Origin: Hypomyces perniciosus
Lineage: Eukaryota > Ascomycota > Sordariomycetes > Hypocreales > Hypocreaceae
Assembly (NCBI GenBank): GCA_008477525.1
Contig: SPDT01000005.1
Location: 1,426,001 to 1,490,000 of the forward strand
Direction: 5' to 3'
Length of the DNA stretch: 64,000 bases
Part shown: positions 33,461 through 45,804 of the stretch, one piece after another
Layout of the letters: every line of letters starts with the position of its first letter
Position numbering within the stretch: position 1 is the stretch's first letter
Translations under genes and position numbers: made by a program
Notes under the pieces: model-generated
Told to the model about the DNA's origin: nothing
Seen by the model: only the letters and a program-made list of their open reading frames with translations
Database searches by the model: none

Positions 33461-34085
33461 CTTCAACTCGATAGGAGGAGGAGTAGCTCAGATGTGGATG
33501 GCTTGAGTGCATGCATCATCAGGGTGGGCAAGGGATGAACACGACGGTCTTAAATTGAGGGGATGACAACAACTCAGCATCGAGGACGTCATGGCTCGAT
33601 CATATGCATGACTCTAGTGCCGCCATGATCGGTGGCATTGTTTCCATTGATTCATGTGAAGAATAAGGAGATGCGGCGCAAGATTGGGGGGGGGGGGTGT
33701 TCGAGAAGTTGTTTTTTATTTGTCACATTATGTGGCACTTGGTACTCCGTATTCTGTAGAGATTGATGTGTGCCTTGCCCACTTTTGAAGCAGAACATAT
33801 GATACAGTAAAGAGAGAAATTAGACACTCATGTCTGTAAAACAGGCATGACACTGGTAGCAAGAAAGAGTGTGTCTTTATAAGATACGGGGTAGTATATA
33901 CCAAGGTGAATAATGAGTTGATTCTTGCTTTGCTTCACATAAATGAATGCGCGGGCTCACGTGATAGCGCGCCATAAACAGGGGTCCCTCAGGGGTGTGC
34001 TGCAGGATGTCCAAACATGTCACCGCGACAACAATTGACTGTTTGTACTAGTACTACTCTGTACTGCAACTTGCATCAAACAGCA
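33461..34085. other. Divergent intergenic region upstream of TDP1
   Basis: Contains a G(13)-like run at about 33686-33698 and one GTACTCCGTA copy near 33743. No gene recognised. It should hold the promoters of TDP1 and of the former oxidoreductase. Confidence 0.5.
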
Positions 34086-36297
34086 ATGGCGAGACCAAGC
34101 AACGATATGCCTGAACTGGGTAGCGATGCTGATGATGATGAAGCACTTTGTTATGCAATTGCTCTCTCTCTTCAAGACCAGGGCGACAACTCGGCAACGC
34201 AGTGTTCGGAGGCTGCCACACCACCAAGTCCACAGGTCTCATCCCAGCAACCCAAGGCCCAGTTCGGCTCCCTTTTTATTGATCGGAAAAGTATGGAAGA
34301 AGAGAGGTTACGGAGGCTGGCAAAGCGCCGTCGTTCATCTGATGACGATGATGTTGTTGAAATGCCACCGCCAAAGAGACCGATACAGCCAATACAGCCT
34401 TCTCCAGCTTCCTCTAGGCAGAGCAACACAAACCCTGAATCTAGCCGAACACCTGCAAGGTTAGCTTATCCCAGTGGCACTATCAAGCGAACGTGGGTTC
34501 GCGGATATGCCCGTACCGGCGATGATATTACGATTGAAGAGGTCTTTCAGAAAGACCACTTAGAACTGGCCGTGTTGTCGTCTTTCCAATGGGACGAGGA
34601 GTGGATGCTCTCCAAACTTGATATGAGCAAGACAAAGCTCCTACTACTCGCATTTGCGAAGGATGATGCCCAGGTATTCAACTTAAACTTCCTGTCTCCC
34701 TTCTTGTATCCGCGCAGCCTTGGGCTGGGCTAACACTGCTCATTTGACAGAAGGATGCAATGCGCGCCAATGTTCCACCCAGCATCAAATTCTGTTTCCC
34801 ACCGATGCACGGCCTCGGGGCTATGCATTCCAAGTTGCAGTTGCTGAAGTACACCGAATATCTCCGGATTGTTATTCCTACAGGTAACTTGGTTCCCTAT
34901 GATTGGGGAGAAACTGGAGTAATGGAGAATGTGGGTAACTTGGCGAATCTATAAGCACAGCTGCGTGTTAACTAGCTGACTTGGTATTAGATGGCATTTC
35001 TCATCGATCTTCCAAGGCTGGAAAGTGCTGCTTCACATCACCCAACCAACTTTAGTACCGAACTGGAGTTCTTTCTTAGGACCATGGGGGTGAACGAGAA
35101 GATGATTGCAAGTCTTTCCAACTATGACTTTTCTAAAACGGCAGACATTGCTTTTGTCCATACCATGTAAGAATGCTGATCGCAGGGCCCCGTGTCCAGT
35201 CGCGCTGACTTGAGCTTGTCTAGACCCGGTAGCCACATCGGCGAAACACTGAAGCGAGTAGGTCGGTAGGAACCTAACTTGATGCTGGCCTATAGACCGA
35301 TTGCGGTGGCTGACAGCTGATCAAGGATACTGTGGTCTCGGCGCCAGCGTAGTTGCGCTTGGTCTCGCAAGCCCCGAACCCGTTGAGGTCGATCTAGCAG
35401 TAGGTTACTCACATTCTCCGAGTGAATTGTAGTACTAACACCGGGAGCCAGTGCGCCTCTCTTGGGTCCATCAACCGCGAACTGGTGGGAGCCATATACA
35501 ACGCCTGCCAAGGTAAACCGCGGTCGCGTGCCCACTTGGTTGATTGTTGGTCAACTTGGACTAATACCAGGATCTAGGAGGTGATGGCTTAGCGGAGTAC
35601 AATGCGAAAACCAGGCGCAAGCCTGGAAACAAGGCAGCAGAGCCGTCCCAGCAATTGCAGGAGCGGTTCCGCATCTACTTTCCCACAAACAAGACAGTAT
35701 CTACAAGCAGAGGTGGACGACAGGTGAGCAGACCTTCCAGCCTTGTCAAGATTGCTCATGATGTGCTAACCCTGTATTGCGGTACAAATACAGGCAGGAG
35801 GAACGATATGTGTACAAGAGAAATGGTGGCGGTCGCCCAGTTTCCCTAGGGAGCTGTTACGGGACTCGATCAATACGCGTGACAGACTCCTCATGCATAG
35901 CAAGGTGATTTTCGTGCGGCAAGCTGGGTTGGGCAATATGACATCAGGGCAGTCACCCGGCTGGGCATATGTGGGGAGTGCTAATCTCTCCGAGAGTGCT
36001 TGGTAAGTTGGACTTGATCCTATGGATGGAAACGTTTGACGGTCAATGCTGACAAGGGCGGCGATGGCCGTGGATAGGGGCCGCTTATCCAAAGACAGAG
36101 CTACCGGAAAAGTTAAGATGAATTGTCGCAACTGGGAGTGTGGCGTGATTGTACCGGTACCCAAGCTCAAAGCAGACAAACAGACGCCGTCGAGTACAGA
36201 CATGATGATGTTCGCGGGGACAGTTCCTGTACCGATGCTAGTCCCAGGACCAGTCTACGGACCAGACGAACAGCCTTGGTTCTTTTCCGGAGCTTGA
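34086..36297 (+). CDS. TDP1: Tyrosyl-DNA phosphodiesterase 1 with N-terminal ubiquitin-interacting motif
   Basis: Nine exons (34086-34673, 34751-34930, 34991-35166, 35224-35261, 35326-35399, 35452-35512, 35578-35723, 35794-36002, 36078-36297) give 563 residues. Both HKD half-sites are present: GAMHSKLQLLKY (His222, Lys224) and RLLMHSKVIFV (His456, Lys458), each with its downstream partner (VPTGNLVPYDWGETGVMEN-like and YVGSANLSESAW|G). The enzyme removes topoisomerase I peptides and other 3' adducts from DNA in the nucleus. Residues 14-30 (DADDDEALCYAIALSLQ) fit a ubiquitin-interacting motif. A KRRR signal at about 98-101 may direct nuclear entry. The donor at 35262 (GTCGGT) and acceptor choices at 35577 and 36077 were fixed by frame and conservation; the last acceptor could also be 36056. 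Confidence 0.92.
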
Positions 36298-39200
36298 TTT
36301 ACAAACAGACTGTGGCCATCAGCCGACGACTAACTAATACGATGATTCTTTATGAAGAATCTCGGATATTATAATACCTAAAATTCGGAATCAGGGCGGC
36401 ACCTAGTTGCGGCGACACTAAAAGATCTGGTGGATGGGGGACAGGATCCCTTGGGAGGAGGCAGGGCCGAGTTCAGCAGAGCAAGCATGCTTGCTTGCAT
36501 AATTACTAGCGTGTGGCTTGCATGGAAGGACTGTGGGGAAGCAGCTGATAGGCTAGGCTAAGGCCGATAGCAGAGCGCGAATCGGTTGGGCGACAGGGAT
36601 AGATGGGATGGGCTGTTGGGAATTGCAATGGCACGGCCATCCGTTCTCGGTGCCTTGTTGGCTGTCCCCCTCAGATGTGATATGTGCCACCAACGAAGGC
36701 ATTCCGCAAGTGACGAGGTGATTGATGTTATTTTGTGTCCCAAGGACTAGTAGGTAATACCTTTAGTTGAGTGATTTTTTGTGAAGAGACGACAAGCATT
36801 CAAACCACTTACTACCTACCTGTATGCAGTTGATGGTGGAGTAGTCAGGCAGTGGAGCGCAAATACGGAAATTCTCCGTACATCCAAATGATGACAAGTC
36901 CGATGTGCCCAGTCCAATCAAGAATCAAGCCTGTTGTAAGCGCTCCGTTCTTCAGCAGGCGCGCGAATGCAAGACGCTTCGACCAAACCTGTCCATGACA
37001 GCCCATTCTCATAGGTGCCTGACTGACAGATAGCAACGAGTGGCCTCGCTTGAATGGGATGATGGTCATGATGAAAATACCGGAAGTTACCATTAAAGAA
37101 GATAGAGACAATGTCTAGTAGGTACTCGAGTGCTACAAGTACGTGGAGGCATGGAGAGATGGTTGCACGACATATTTTGCTGTTTATGGGTTGCACACCA
37201 TTATGCAAATGAACGCTCCGCCCCAGTCTGACAACAAAAGACAGCCTTGGCCAGCAACACTCGGTTCGTAAGTATAGTATAATACATATACTATACGAAG
37301 TACGTATACTCGTACTATACATATGCATGGTATTATATGCAGCCCAAGGCTATTTAGCAGATGACTGATGCGTCATGACCTAGGCCTTGTTGATTGATCG
37401 GCCATGGAGCAGACTGCAAGAGAGAGAAATTACTTCGTAGGCGGCACAAGAACGATGAAACGAGAAAAAAACAAAGAAAGAAAAGGAGGTATGCGAGTTA
37501 CTACTCGTATTTTTGGTGTGGGAGGACAGAAACAGCCCAGCATGGACGATGGCACCATGGCTGGAATGTGGCGCTGGAGACTGTCGAATCTCGAGTTTGT
37601 CGACGAAGAATCTTTCTTCTGGGTTCGCCAACTTGGCTTCTCGGGGCTGAGCTCCACTGCGGGGCCCGTGCAGGGGGACTTTCGTCCGGAACATCCAGGT
37701 TCTGCACCAGTAGCCTTCGTTAGTGATAGGAATACGAGCTCTGCCGCATTTCTAACTGATGATACGTCAAGGTACCCCTCGATAGCCGAGTGGCACAGTC
37801 CATGGTGGTTCCTCCGTTCCTGCCAACTGCCCCGTGCGCTTGCATCCATCATTCATTTTGCGTTAGCGCATGCGATCTGAGGTGGCACCATCTATCCAAT
37901 CGATGCATGATCCCTCCATCCAAGATCCAAGTGCCGCGGTCGGACTTGTTGAAGTACTGCCAGGTAATGTTCGTCGTGAATCCATTCAGTCTCATACGTA
38001 TACGGAATATCCGTATATGCGAGCGTATGCGAGGACGAGAACGACTTACATGCCTGCCTGATGCATGCAAGAAGTGCTCCACACGCATGAGGTGTCATAA
38101 AGACAGGGGGGAGAGATGGAGAGAGAAGCATAGCAGGTACGAAGTACGCGTATGCATGTCTCTACCAATGGGTAGTAGGGTAGGTACCCGTAGTGTTAGG
38201 TACTCATAGTAGTATTAGAAGGCGTAGTAGTGGTACTTTGTACTTCGTAGTTCTATTTTCACTCCGAGGAATCGCGTGTCGCATGTGCCTGAAATCCCTA
38301 ATAAGACACTTGTCCCACACGCACGCGTTGCTCAGCTCCAGCAGTACGAGTTCCAGTATGTAGGGAGTATGAGCGCATACGTGCAGACAACGGGCATCTC
38401 AGACCCAGGGGATCATAACAATTGATAAATACATAGCATCAATCATTCGTAGTCTGTACTAGTAATGTCCTAGAGTGGCCCGCAACTCGAGGAGACTCTG
38501 TGATCGCATGAGTATGTACTCGTACACAAGCACTAGTAACCTCTTGCGGCCCCACCGTTTGCTGTTTATTGCTACCCCGAATACTGGCACCGGGCTAATT
38601 CTCCGAGTGCAATAGCTACTACTTGCCCCGTGTATCAGAGCATTGTGGCAATAACCTGAATCGTGGGACGCAGTGGGCATTCAACTCTTTACCTGCTTTG
38701 CGGCGTCGCCGGGCAAGGCGGCACATAGCAAAAGCCTCTGGGCTGGAGACCACCAGCAAGTTGGAACACACGTGACGAGTACGAGCACTTTCGTAGTGAT
38801 GTGATCTGGGTGGTGCTTGCCGCTTATCGCTTGGCATGCTCCAGATTAAGTAAGTATCTTTGGGCTTCCCAGCATCTCGATCTCACCCCGGTGCGTCATA
38901 TGCAGAACTCCACAATCGAGATTGTTTTGGGCATCCCGCTGCCCCGTGAAGCATTCTAGCAGTCGTACGTATTTAAGCAGGATTCTAGAGCTGACTCCAT
39001 TGACTGCATTTACCCAGGCACGTACAAAGTAGTACGTACCTCGTAGGTTTGCCTGCACCAATGCAGCCTCTCGCTAGCATCGATTAATATTAACTATCCG
39101 AGCGATCTGGTAGGCCGCCCCTGGAACCTGGTGGTACCGCCTCTAGGGGTGCTCTAGGGTGTCGCAGCCTTATTAGCCCCAGCACCACTAGTAGGCTGGG

Positions 39201-40849
39201 TTTCGATCCCAGGGATCCGGTTGTTTTCAGTCGGATTTGCCCAATGTGCGAGAGGACGAATGCAAAAGATGAATGAATGGACATTATACATTGTACGTCT
39301 TACATTTAGCTGTTGTTGAGGTTCGTGACCATGGCAGAATGGGCTGCATGAATGTGGAAGAGTACTTCGTACTTATGTGTACTTCGTACTTCGACAAATG
39401 GGCATTTCCGTCCAGCCTGCACGGAGATCTCCATCCTCGCACTTCTCAATGGGGCACCAGTCTTCAAAGCAGCCAACTAATTCTCCGTCCACGCTACCAG
39501 AGAGATACGAGTCGATACGACGCACTCGTTGGACCGCCAGAACGGCAGCAGCTTCTTGACGAAAACAAATCAGAGTCGAGTTTAATTGATCCGCCCGCCG
39601 CCGTCCTTGTCAATGGCTTTCCGCCCAACCGGACTCGGCAGTGCGCGGCGGAGACCGGCGACGGCGACGGGCGGGTCTGTCCAGAAACACGCAAAACACA
39701 CTCCCTATTAAGTGGAGACTGGAGAGACCTTTTTCTCCTCTGATGGTAGCACGAGAATGAACGAGTATGGGGTACGTCCAGTCGCACAGGACAATGTAGT
39801 TGTACGTACGAGGGCTAGTCCGATCTCTTTAATGCGGGCTTGTCGATATCTCGCATGTCCCTGAGTCTTTCTGCCGGCCGCCGGAGCATCTGCAAGTATA
39901 TATCTATAGTTGTAGTCCTCGTACTACTACTAATATATATATATTAAGAGGCTCAAAAGCGGAGCGGGACCAGGATGGTGACATAGAAACACACAAGGAT
40001 TGATCCGAGGAAAAGACTTCCTTTTGCTTCATCATCCCCATCTCCATCCCCATCTTCTTTTTGTCTTCGTCTTGGTCTTCTTGTTGAATGCCCCATATGA
40101 TCCCCGGCAGTGACGGAAATAGCACAGTACGTACCTAGGGAGAGGCGTGAGTTAGGAAAACCTGTCGCACTTCCTGGAACCCTGTACCTGCTATTACCAC
40201 CGCCTACCTCAGGTGCTGGCAACCCGGGCTTGGACACGTTATGCTGCATATGTACGTTCTTTTTGCATATTCGAAAACACATCAATCGCACACCCAGATA
40301 CGCACGCATACAGATACATACCGACTACATGTCTTCTCTCGGGTCCATCCGAATTTGGCCCGAATCGAACACCATTCTGGGGCTTCTTCTGAGCCCATCG
40401 AAGCATCCGTCTCCACTCATAAACACATCTGTACTTTCCTGCCTGTACATCCAGGAGTAGTACCTTGAGACTGTACATTCTACATACACGCATACAGCAC
40501 AATCATGATTTCACATGCGCGCACCCCCCCCTCTTCATTGTACTCTCTGCTATCCTCCATCACCGCCGCATTTTGCCTTCCATCTGCCACTCCCCCGTCG
40601 TGGCCGACTCCCAATGCTCCTCCTCCTGCTCGCCTATACTCCAGCCAGCCCACCACTCCATCACCCCCCCACCCCCAAATCCTGTGTCTGTGACCTCTGC
40701 TCGCGGCTGTCGTTTTCGTCGACGCCGGAGTCATACTACTAGCTAGCAAGGGCAGCCCAGGTGTATGTTTGTAGTAGTTGGAGCAGCCTGCGACTCACAC
40801 ACTACTTCGTACAGCCATCTAACCCACCTAGTGCCTACCTTGCCTGCAT
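36298..40849. other. Long gene-free region between TDP1 and the WOPR gene
   Basis: About 4.5 kb without a recognisable gene. Two stretches (37380-37880 and 39270-39790) hold overlapping open frames of 100-158 codons on both strands, but no domain or conserved piece was recognised. Motif copies (TACTTCGTA, CTCGTA) are frequent, for example 37270-37330 and 38130-38260. Much of the right half is probably promoter of the WOPR gene. Confidence 0.5.
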
Positions 40850-42162
40850 GCTCGAGGTGTGCGTACGGAGTTGACCTTTATTTCGTTTTCGATACCCTTC
40901 TGTGAGAGAGCCAAGAAAGTCCGTCCCTGCCGCCTCCTACGCCAAGGTCCTTGCTCCGTCTGCCTCTTTCTTCCGCTGGCCATCGCTGCTGGTGCGAGGC
41001 TCTCCTGGCAGCCCTCCGCCTTCTCTTCCTTGTCTTCTTCCTCTTCTACTTTGCCTGCTCCCGTTTTCTTCTTCATCTCCACCCAGCTTCTTTCTCTTTC
41101 TCTCCCTCGGCCAATTCTCTGTTTCCGGCATCTGCGGCCCGTATGTCTTGTCTGGCCCAACCAGCATCTCCGGTCCCATCGTCTTCTACTTAGATATCCC
41201 AGTTAGCAGCCCGGCATCTCTCGGCCACCACATCACTACTGCTGGCGCCGCTATCGTTCGATGCCGAAAGCCCTTCTCCCGCCCTCTCCCCATTCCCAAC
41301 AGACAGCCTTAGCACCAGCATCAGCATTGACATCAAGCCCGCCGAGAGCAAAGTTCAGATTGACATAAGCACCCAGATCTGCATCTGCATCTGAATTTGT
41401 GCCTGGCAGAGTCACAATTGGAGCTTATTAGGTTTAAGAGCCGAGACGACAAGGCGCCACACGCAACCTGTCCGTCTATGACCATTGCCTGGCGCCATCC
41501 CGTGCGGACCTTCAAACTCTAGACTCCATATTATCCCATTCTGGTCCTCGTCCAACATCAGGCGACCGACTTTGTCAACTTTCCTCTACTCTTATCTCTC
41601 ACTTGACTTTCCACTTGCTTCTCATCTGGATTGCCCGGTACATCAAGGCGTTCGTCTACCCAAAAGGATTGGCTCAGGGCCAGAAGAACCTCCTCCCCTT
41701 TTCTCCATCCGCCTTGTGTGTCCCCTTAGCTTCAATGCCAAACTTTCTTCTACATTGACCTCGAGCCAAAGCAAACGCTGCGTCAAACACGCTGCTAAAA
41801 CCCATCTCGTCCACGACAGAGTCAGTCAACCAGACGCCACAGGTGAGCCGTGCCGAGCAGCTTGCTGCGCCGGGCTGCATCGCCTCGGCCTGCTAATATC
41901 AATCTCTTCCCAGAAGACTGGCTGCCCAAATCCTTTTCTTCCCTTTCCTACCCTGTCAGCTAGTCAATCATTGCGTGTCAAAACGAGCCCCCTGGCTTCT
42001 TATCGACTTTCTTCAGAAAAATACACAGAAACCCGCCCGTCAAGCTTCCTCCGCATCCCTTGCCACTACAAACAACCCTGGGGGAGACAAGCTTCAGCGC
42101 CGTGGAACCTATCCATCCCCCCTCAAGGTTAACTTTCCCTGGTCACCCACTTAATTATAACA
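40850..42162 (+). promoter_or_regulatory. Long C+T-rich leader of the WOPR regulator gene, with probable 5'-UTR intron
   Basis: From about 40880 to the start codon the coding strand is C+T rich and full of upstream ATGs and short frames. A well-formed intron lies at 41843-41913 (ACAG|GTGAGC ... TGCTAATATC ... CTTCCCAG). An upstream frame of 215 codons (41485-42132) spans it and stops about 30 nt before the WOPR ATG. Long leaders are known for Wor1/Ryp1-type regulators. The transcript start is not known from sequence alone. Confidence 0.5.
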
Positions 42163-43599
42163 ATGGCGAGTCAATCGAGTCCTCTTAATCCGACGTTCGA
42201 GGGTCATATAGCCTCGACCCTAGACGCTCTCATCCTCTTCGAGGGATGCCTGTCCGGTCAGCTTAACCATGTGCCCCGACGCCCGCACGACCGTGAGCGT
42301 CAGGACCTCATCAGAAGCGGCAATGTCTTCATCTATGAGGAGCATGCTTCGGGCATAAAACGGTGGACGGATGGTGTTTCGTGGAGCCCTAGTCGCATTC
42401 TTGGCAACTTTCTCATCTATCGAGAACTTGAAAAGCCTTTTCCCCCGGGTGAGAAGAAACGAGCCCTCAAGAAGAACAAGAAATGCCAACAGGGCATTAA
42501 TAAGGCCGATTCCAACTCTCGACCTGGCGGGCCCTTCTCTACGGCTGTGGACCCATCAACTGCAAGTAAGGACGCAGAGAGGGCATTGATAGGATCTCTT
42601 ATCGATTCCTATCCCTTCAAGAGTGATGGTTTGGTCAAGAAGACCATCAGTGTCACCTTCCAGGGCGTTCCTCATCACCTGGTTAGCTATTACAACATTA
42701 ACGATGTGACAGCAGGTCGTCTGAGTACGCCAAGCCAGCATCACACCTTGAGGAACGTTGGCCCCCGCGCCGAGCTTTTGATGTCACAAAACTTCCGTGC
42801 CCCCATCGATGAGGTGGAATACAATCCAGATGACCGGGTTGGACCGCCGCCAGCTTTCTTCTCCTTGACGGCCACCATCACCGAGTTGGGGAACCAACTC
42901 CCTCGGGCGATGTCACTTCCAAGTTTTCATCCCGCCCAGCCTGCACCTTACGCTGCTGCCCCGAATTATGGCTTCTCTCATCCTCACCTACCACCACAGC
43001 AACATCACCAACACCAACATCACCAACACCAACATCACCAACACCAACAGCCACACCAGGCGGCCTACATCCCTCCTGTGCCATCCAGTGGCCCTCCTCC
43101 CCCAATTCAGTATGCACCACAGTCTCAAGGAAATTATGCTCTCGATCCGAATAGGGCAACACGCTTTCCATCCAGCACCGGCATCGCCCATGAGTTCCCT
43201 CGCAATATGCCTCCCCATAGCCCACCACGGCGACATTCTACCTTTGAGGTGACTCAGCCATCGGAGATGGCAACTATGGCTCTCAACTCCTTTCCCGAGG
43301 GACGACAGCTTCCTGCTGGTACCCCATTCCTCAACGCCCCGTCATACTACCTATCCCATAGGCCCGCCTCTATACCCGAGAATGGGCAGACGTTCCCGTC
43401 ACCACGACAGTTAAAAGTTGAGCCGGATGCAATGGGGGGCGGTGATGATGGGGTTACACAATCTTACAACCTGGAGGACAACAACGTGTCGTGGGGTTTT
43501 GATGGACTAGACGGCAGCTCCGATCAACAATACTTTGGAAGCAACCAGAACGAGGGCTCTCAGCAATGGCCTGGCCCGAATAGCCTCCACAGGTCGTAG
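42163..43599 (+). CDS. WOPR-domain transcriptional regulator (Wor1/Ryp1/Sge1/OsaA type)
   Basis: An intronless frame of 478 residues. The N-terminal 200 residues are the bipartite WOPR DNA-binding fold: WOPRa (about 11-100) with GHIASTLDALILFEGCL, RRPHDRERQDLIRSGNVFIY and KRWTDGVSWSPSRILGNFLI; and WOPRb (about 140-200) with GLVKKTISVTFQGVPHHLVSYY. The remaining 270 residues are Pro/Gln/His-rich and low in complexity, including a three-fold HHQHQ repeat at 43003-43047. Members are master switches: white-opaque switching in Candida, yeast phase in Histoplasma, conidiation and virulence in Fusarium, sexual/asexual balance in Aspergillus (osaA). The WTDGVSWSPSRILGNFL block marks the Wor1 branch rather than the Pac2 branch; the exact orthologue name is inference. 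Confidence 0.95.
   Translation: MASQSSPLNPTFEGHIASTLDALILFEGCLSGQLNHVPRRPHDRERQDLIRSGNVFIYEEHASGIKRWTDGVSWSPSRILGNFLIYRELEKPFPPGEKKRALKKNKKCQQGINKADSNSRPGGPFSTAVDPSTASKDAERALIGSLIDSYPFKSDGLVKKTISVTFQGVPHHLVSYYNINDVTAGRLSTPSQHHTLRNVGPRAELLMSQNFRAPIDEVEYNPDDRVGPPPAFFSLTATITELGNQLPRAMSLPSFHPAQPAPYAAAPNYGFSHPHLPPQQHHQHQHHQHQHHQHQQPHQAAYIPPVPSSGPPPPIQYAPQSQGNYALDPNRATRFPSSTGIAHEFPRNMPPHSPPRRHSTFEVTQPSEMATMALNSFPEGRQLPAGTPFLNAPSYYLSHRPASIPENGQTFPSPRQLKVEPDAMGGGDDGVTQSYNLEDNNVSWGFDGLDGSSDQQYFGSNQNEGSQQWPGPNSLHRS
43003..43047 (+). repeat. 15-bp minisatellite x3 encoding HHQHQ
   Basis: Three identical units CATCACCAACACCAA, inside the WOPR protein's disordered tail. The 15-bp length keeps the frame, so copy number may vary between strains without breaking the protein. 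Confidence 0.9.
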
Positions 43600-44602
43600 T
43601 AAGTAGTCTAGCCGGGGCCAAAATCTGCCATGGTGGTGGACTAGGAGCTTCAATCCGATAATGTAGTCATTTGGTCGTGTGTTATGTTTTTTCTTGGTAG
43701 GTGAGGATTGCCTCTGGTCTTGTTTCTGCATTTCTGCTGTTGGTTTGGGCTTGTCTCTGTGTTCCTGGTATTAGGTTTGGGTCTTGGTTTAAGGCGTTTG
43801 GGGTTGTATCTTGTTTGGTTGGGAAGGAGCAATTGGCGACCTGGAAAAATGGGAACAAACAAAACGGTTCCCGCTATCGCGGCCGGAACGTCTAGGTTTG
43901 TACAGTATATTTCCTCTCCCGCATTTCTAGGCAGGGAGATTGCACTGTTAGACGGGTATTTATACGGGCAGGCAGACACGGGTCCTGCGAGGGAAACCCG
44001 GTCTGCGACAAGGAAATCAAGAACAAAAGTTTTGAATAGCGGTATGAGCTATCTAGTTTACATGTGCTATTCGCTTCTTATTTTGCTGGTATGGCTGAAC
44101 ACTTTAATGGTATACTTAGGGCAACCTGCTTAATCGAACCCAATGTGGGTATTTATGTAGATCGAATCATGCCTCTACTCCGTACTCATGAACTACTTCC
44201 ACTTATTCACTTGTTATAACTCCCTATTGGAGAGTCTTTGTCTGAACCCGTGAGTTGAGCAGAATCCCAAGCAACATGGCTACCTAGCTAGGCACCTGGC
44301 TACTACCTAAGCTCATACGGTCTCAGTTGGATCTCATTCCCTGCCTGATAGTCTGAATGCATCATTCCTGATCTCATAATAACTTACCTAGGAGGGTAGT
44401 AGTACTAGTAATAATACAGAGTAGACACTTAATATTCCGGGTGGGTGAGCCAACACGAGTGGAGCCCACCCGGGACAGGGACATGCCATTGGCCGAAGCG
44501 ACAAGCAAAATGAAACACTATCGATAACAATCGGTTGGGAGAACTGCCATCTACTCTGTTCAGACACCATGACTGTACTCTGGACGAGCGAGAGCCAATG
44601 CC
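43600..44602. other. Intergenic region between WOPR gene and CRD1
   Basis: About 1 kb, both neighbours on the plus strand. T-rich and G-rich alternating DNA follows the WOPR stop (3' UTR). Several CTACCTA/CTAGGTA copies lie at about 44280-44400. No gene recognised. Confidence 0.5.
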
Positions 44603-45804
44603 ATGGTGCTTTCTCTAAGACTTCTCGGGCGAATACCACGGTTGGTGCCGCTGCGCCAGCGCCAGGTTACAGGACCAGCAATCTGCGGCCGAAGAGGCGT
44701 CTTGTTCCCCACGTCCTCAGCGACTCGTGCTGATCAGCACCAGCTCCACCAGCAAAGATGGCATCAACAGCAATCGCAAACGAACAAGTGAGTGAAAGTG
44801 GCATTTCATTGTCGCATGTCCCTCTGACGCCCCTTGGCCGATAGCCCTAAGCTCGCCCCATCTACTGAGCAATTCGACCTCCCGCCTACGCCCGAGCGCA
44901 AGCCCACAATCCAGGACTCACCCGCTACCGTTCATGAGGACATCTACACGATTCCGAATTTCCTCACCTTGACCCGCCTTGTGGTGGCCCCGGTCACGGG
45001 CTACCTCGTGCTTCAAGATGCTCATGTCTGGGCCGTGGGACTGCTTGCATATGCCGGCATTACAGATATACTCGACGGCTGGATCGCTCGGCGATGGAAT
45101 CGCAGGACGGTTGTAGGCACAGTGATTGATCCGATGGCGGATAAGGTGCTTATGACGGTGTTAACTGTCTGTTTGGCTGTGAAAGGTGCTCTTCCAGGTA
45201 TGTGTTGTTCGATGCCGAGGACAATTATATTTCACTCACTCCCACATGCTCCCTCAAAAATAACAGGTTTATGGCTAACTCGAGCAATCCTTCCCTGCTA
45301 CGCAGTTTGGGTGGCTACCATCATTCTCGGCCGAGATGTTGGGTTAGGCATCGCTGCCATTTACTATCGCTGGATCTCGCTACCACCCCCCAAGACCTTT
45401 GCTCGGTACTGGGACTTCTCATTGCCCTCAGCCGAGGTTCGCCCAACAACGATTAGCAAGTATAACACCTTCCTCCAGCTGGCCCTTGTGGGTTTGACCA
45501 CAGCTGCACCGCTCGTCAGCCTCGATATGGCGCCAGCGCTGTCCATCATGCAGTAAGCCCATATATAATTATATGCTCCCGTTTCACACACTCACAATCC
45601 CGCTGTCCACCACTTCTCTGCGCCAGGTGTCTCTGCCTGGCCCGACTTTCATGATCGATGTATAGTCTGTCCGATTTAAAAGAGCTGATCGCTGACATTG
45701 GGGTTGCAAACAGATATGTTGTGGCCGCAACCACCGTATGGAGCGGCGCGAGTTACGTCTTTACCAAGGACGCTGTAAAAATATTGAACCAGAAAAAGCC
45801 TTAG
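44603..45804 (+). CDS. CRD1: Cardiolipin synthase (CDP-alcohol phosphatidyltransferase, mitochondrial)
   Basis: Four exons (44603-44787, 44845-45197, 45267-45552, 45714-45804) give 304 residues. The N-terminus (MVLSLRLLGRIPRLVPLRQR) is Arg/Leu-rich without acids, a typical mitochondrial presequence. The CDP-alcohol phosphotransferase signature D-x2-DG-x2-AR-x8-G-x3-D-x3-D is complete in TDILDGWIARRW through GTVIDPMADK. Preceding IPNFLTLTRLVVAPVTGYLV is the usual first helix. The enzyme joins CDP-diacylglycerol and phosphatidylglycerol to cardiolipin in the inner membrane. A small last exon adds 30 residues ending NQKKP. It converges with MTO1. Confidence 0.95.

Noticed and set aside
37380..37880. 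Overlapping open frames on both strands (158 and 140 codons)
   Set aside because: No domain, no splice partners and mixed composition; likely chance frames in GC-richer DNA.
39190..39222. tRNA-like T-arm (CTGGGTTTCGATCCCAG)
   Set aside because: The loop has an extra T, no matching acceptor stem or A box was found about 70 nt upstream, and the rest does not fold as a cloverleaf by eye.
39273..39787. 156-codon plus-strand and 97-codon minus-strand frames
   Set aside because: No recognisable family, mutual overlap, and dense intergenic motif copies inside.
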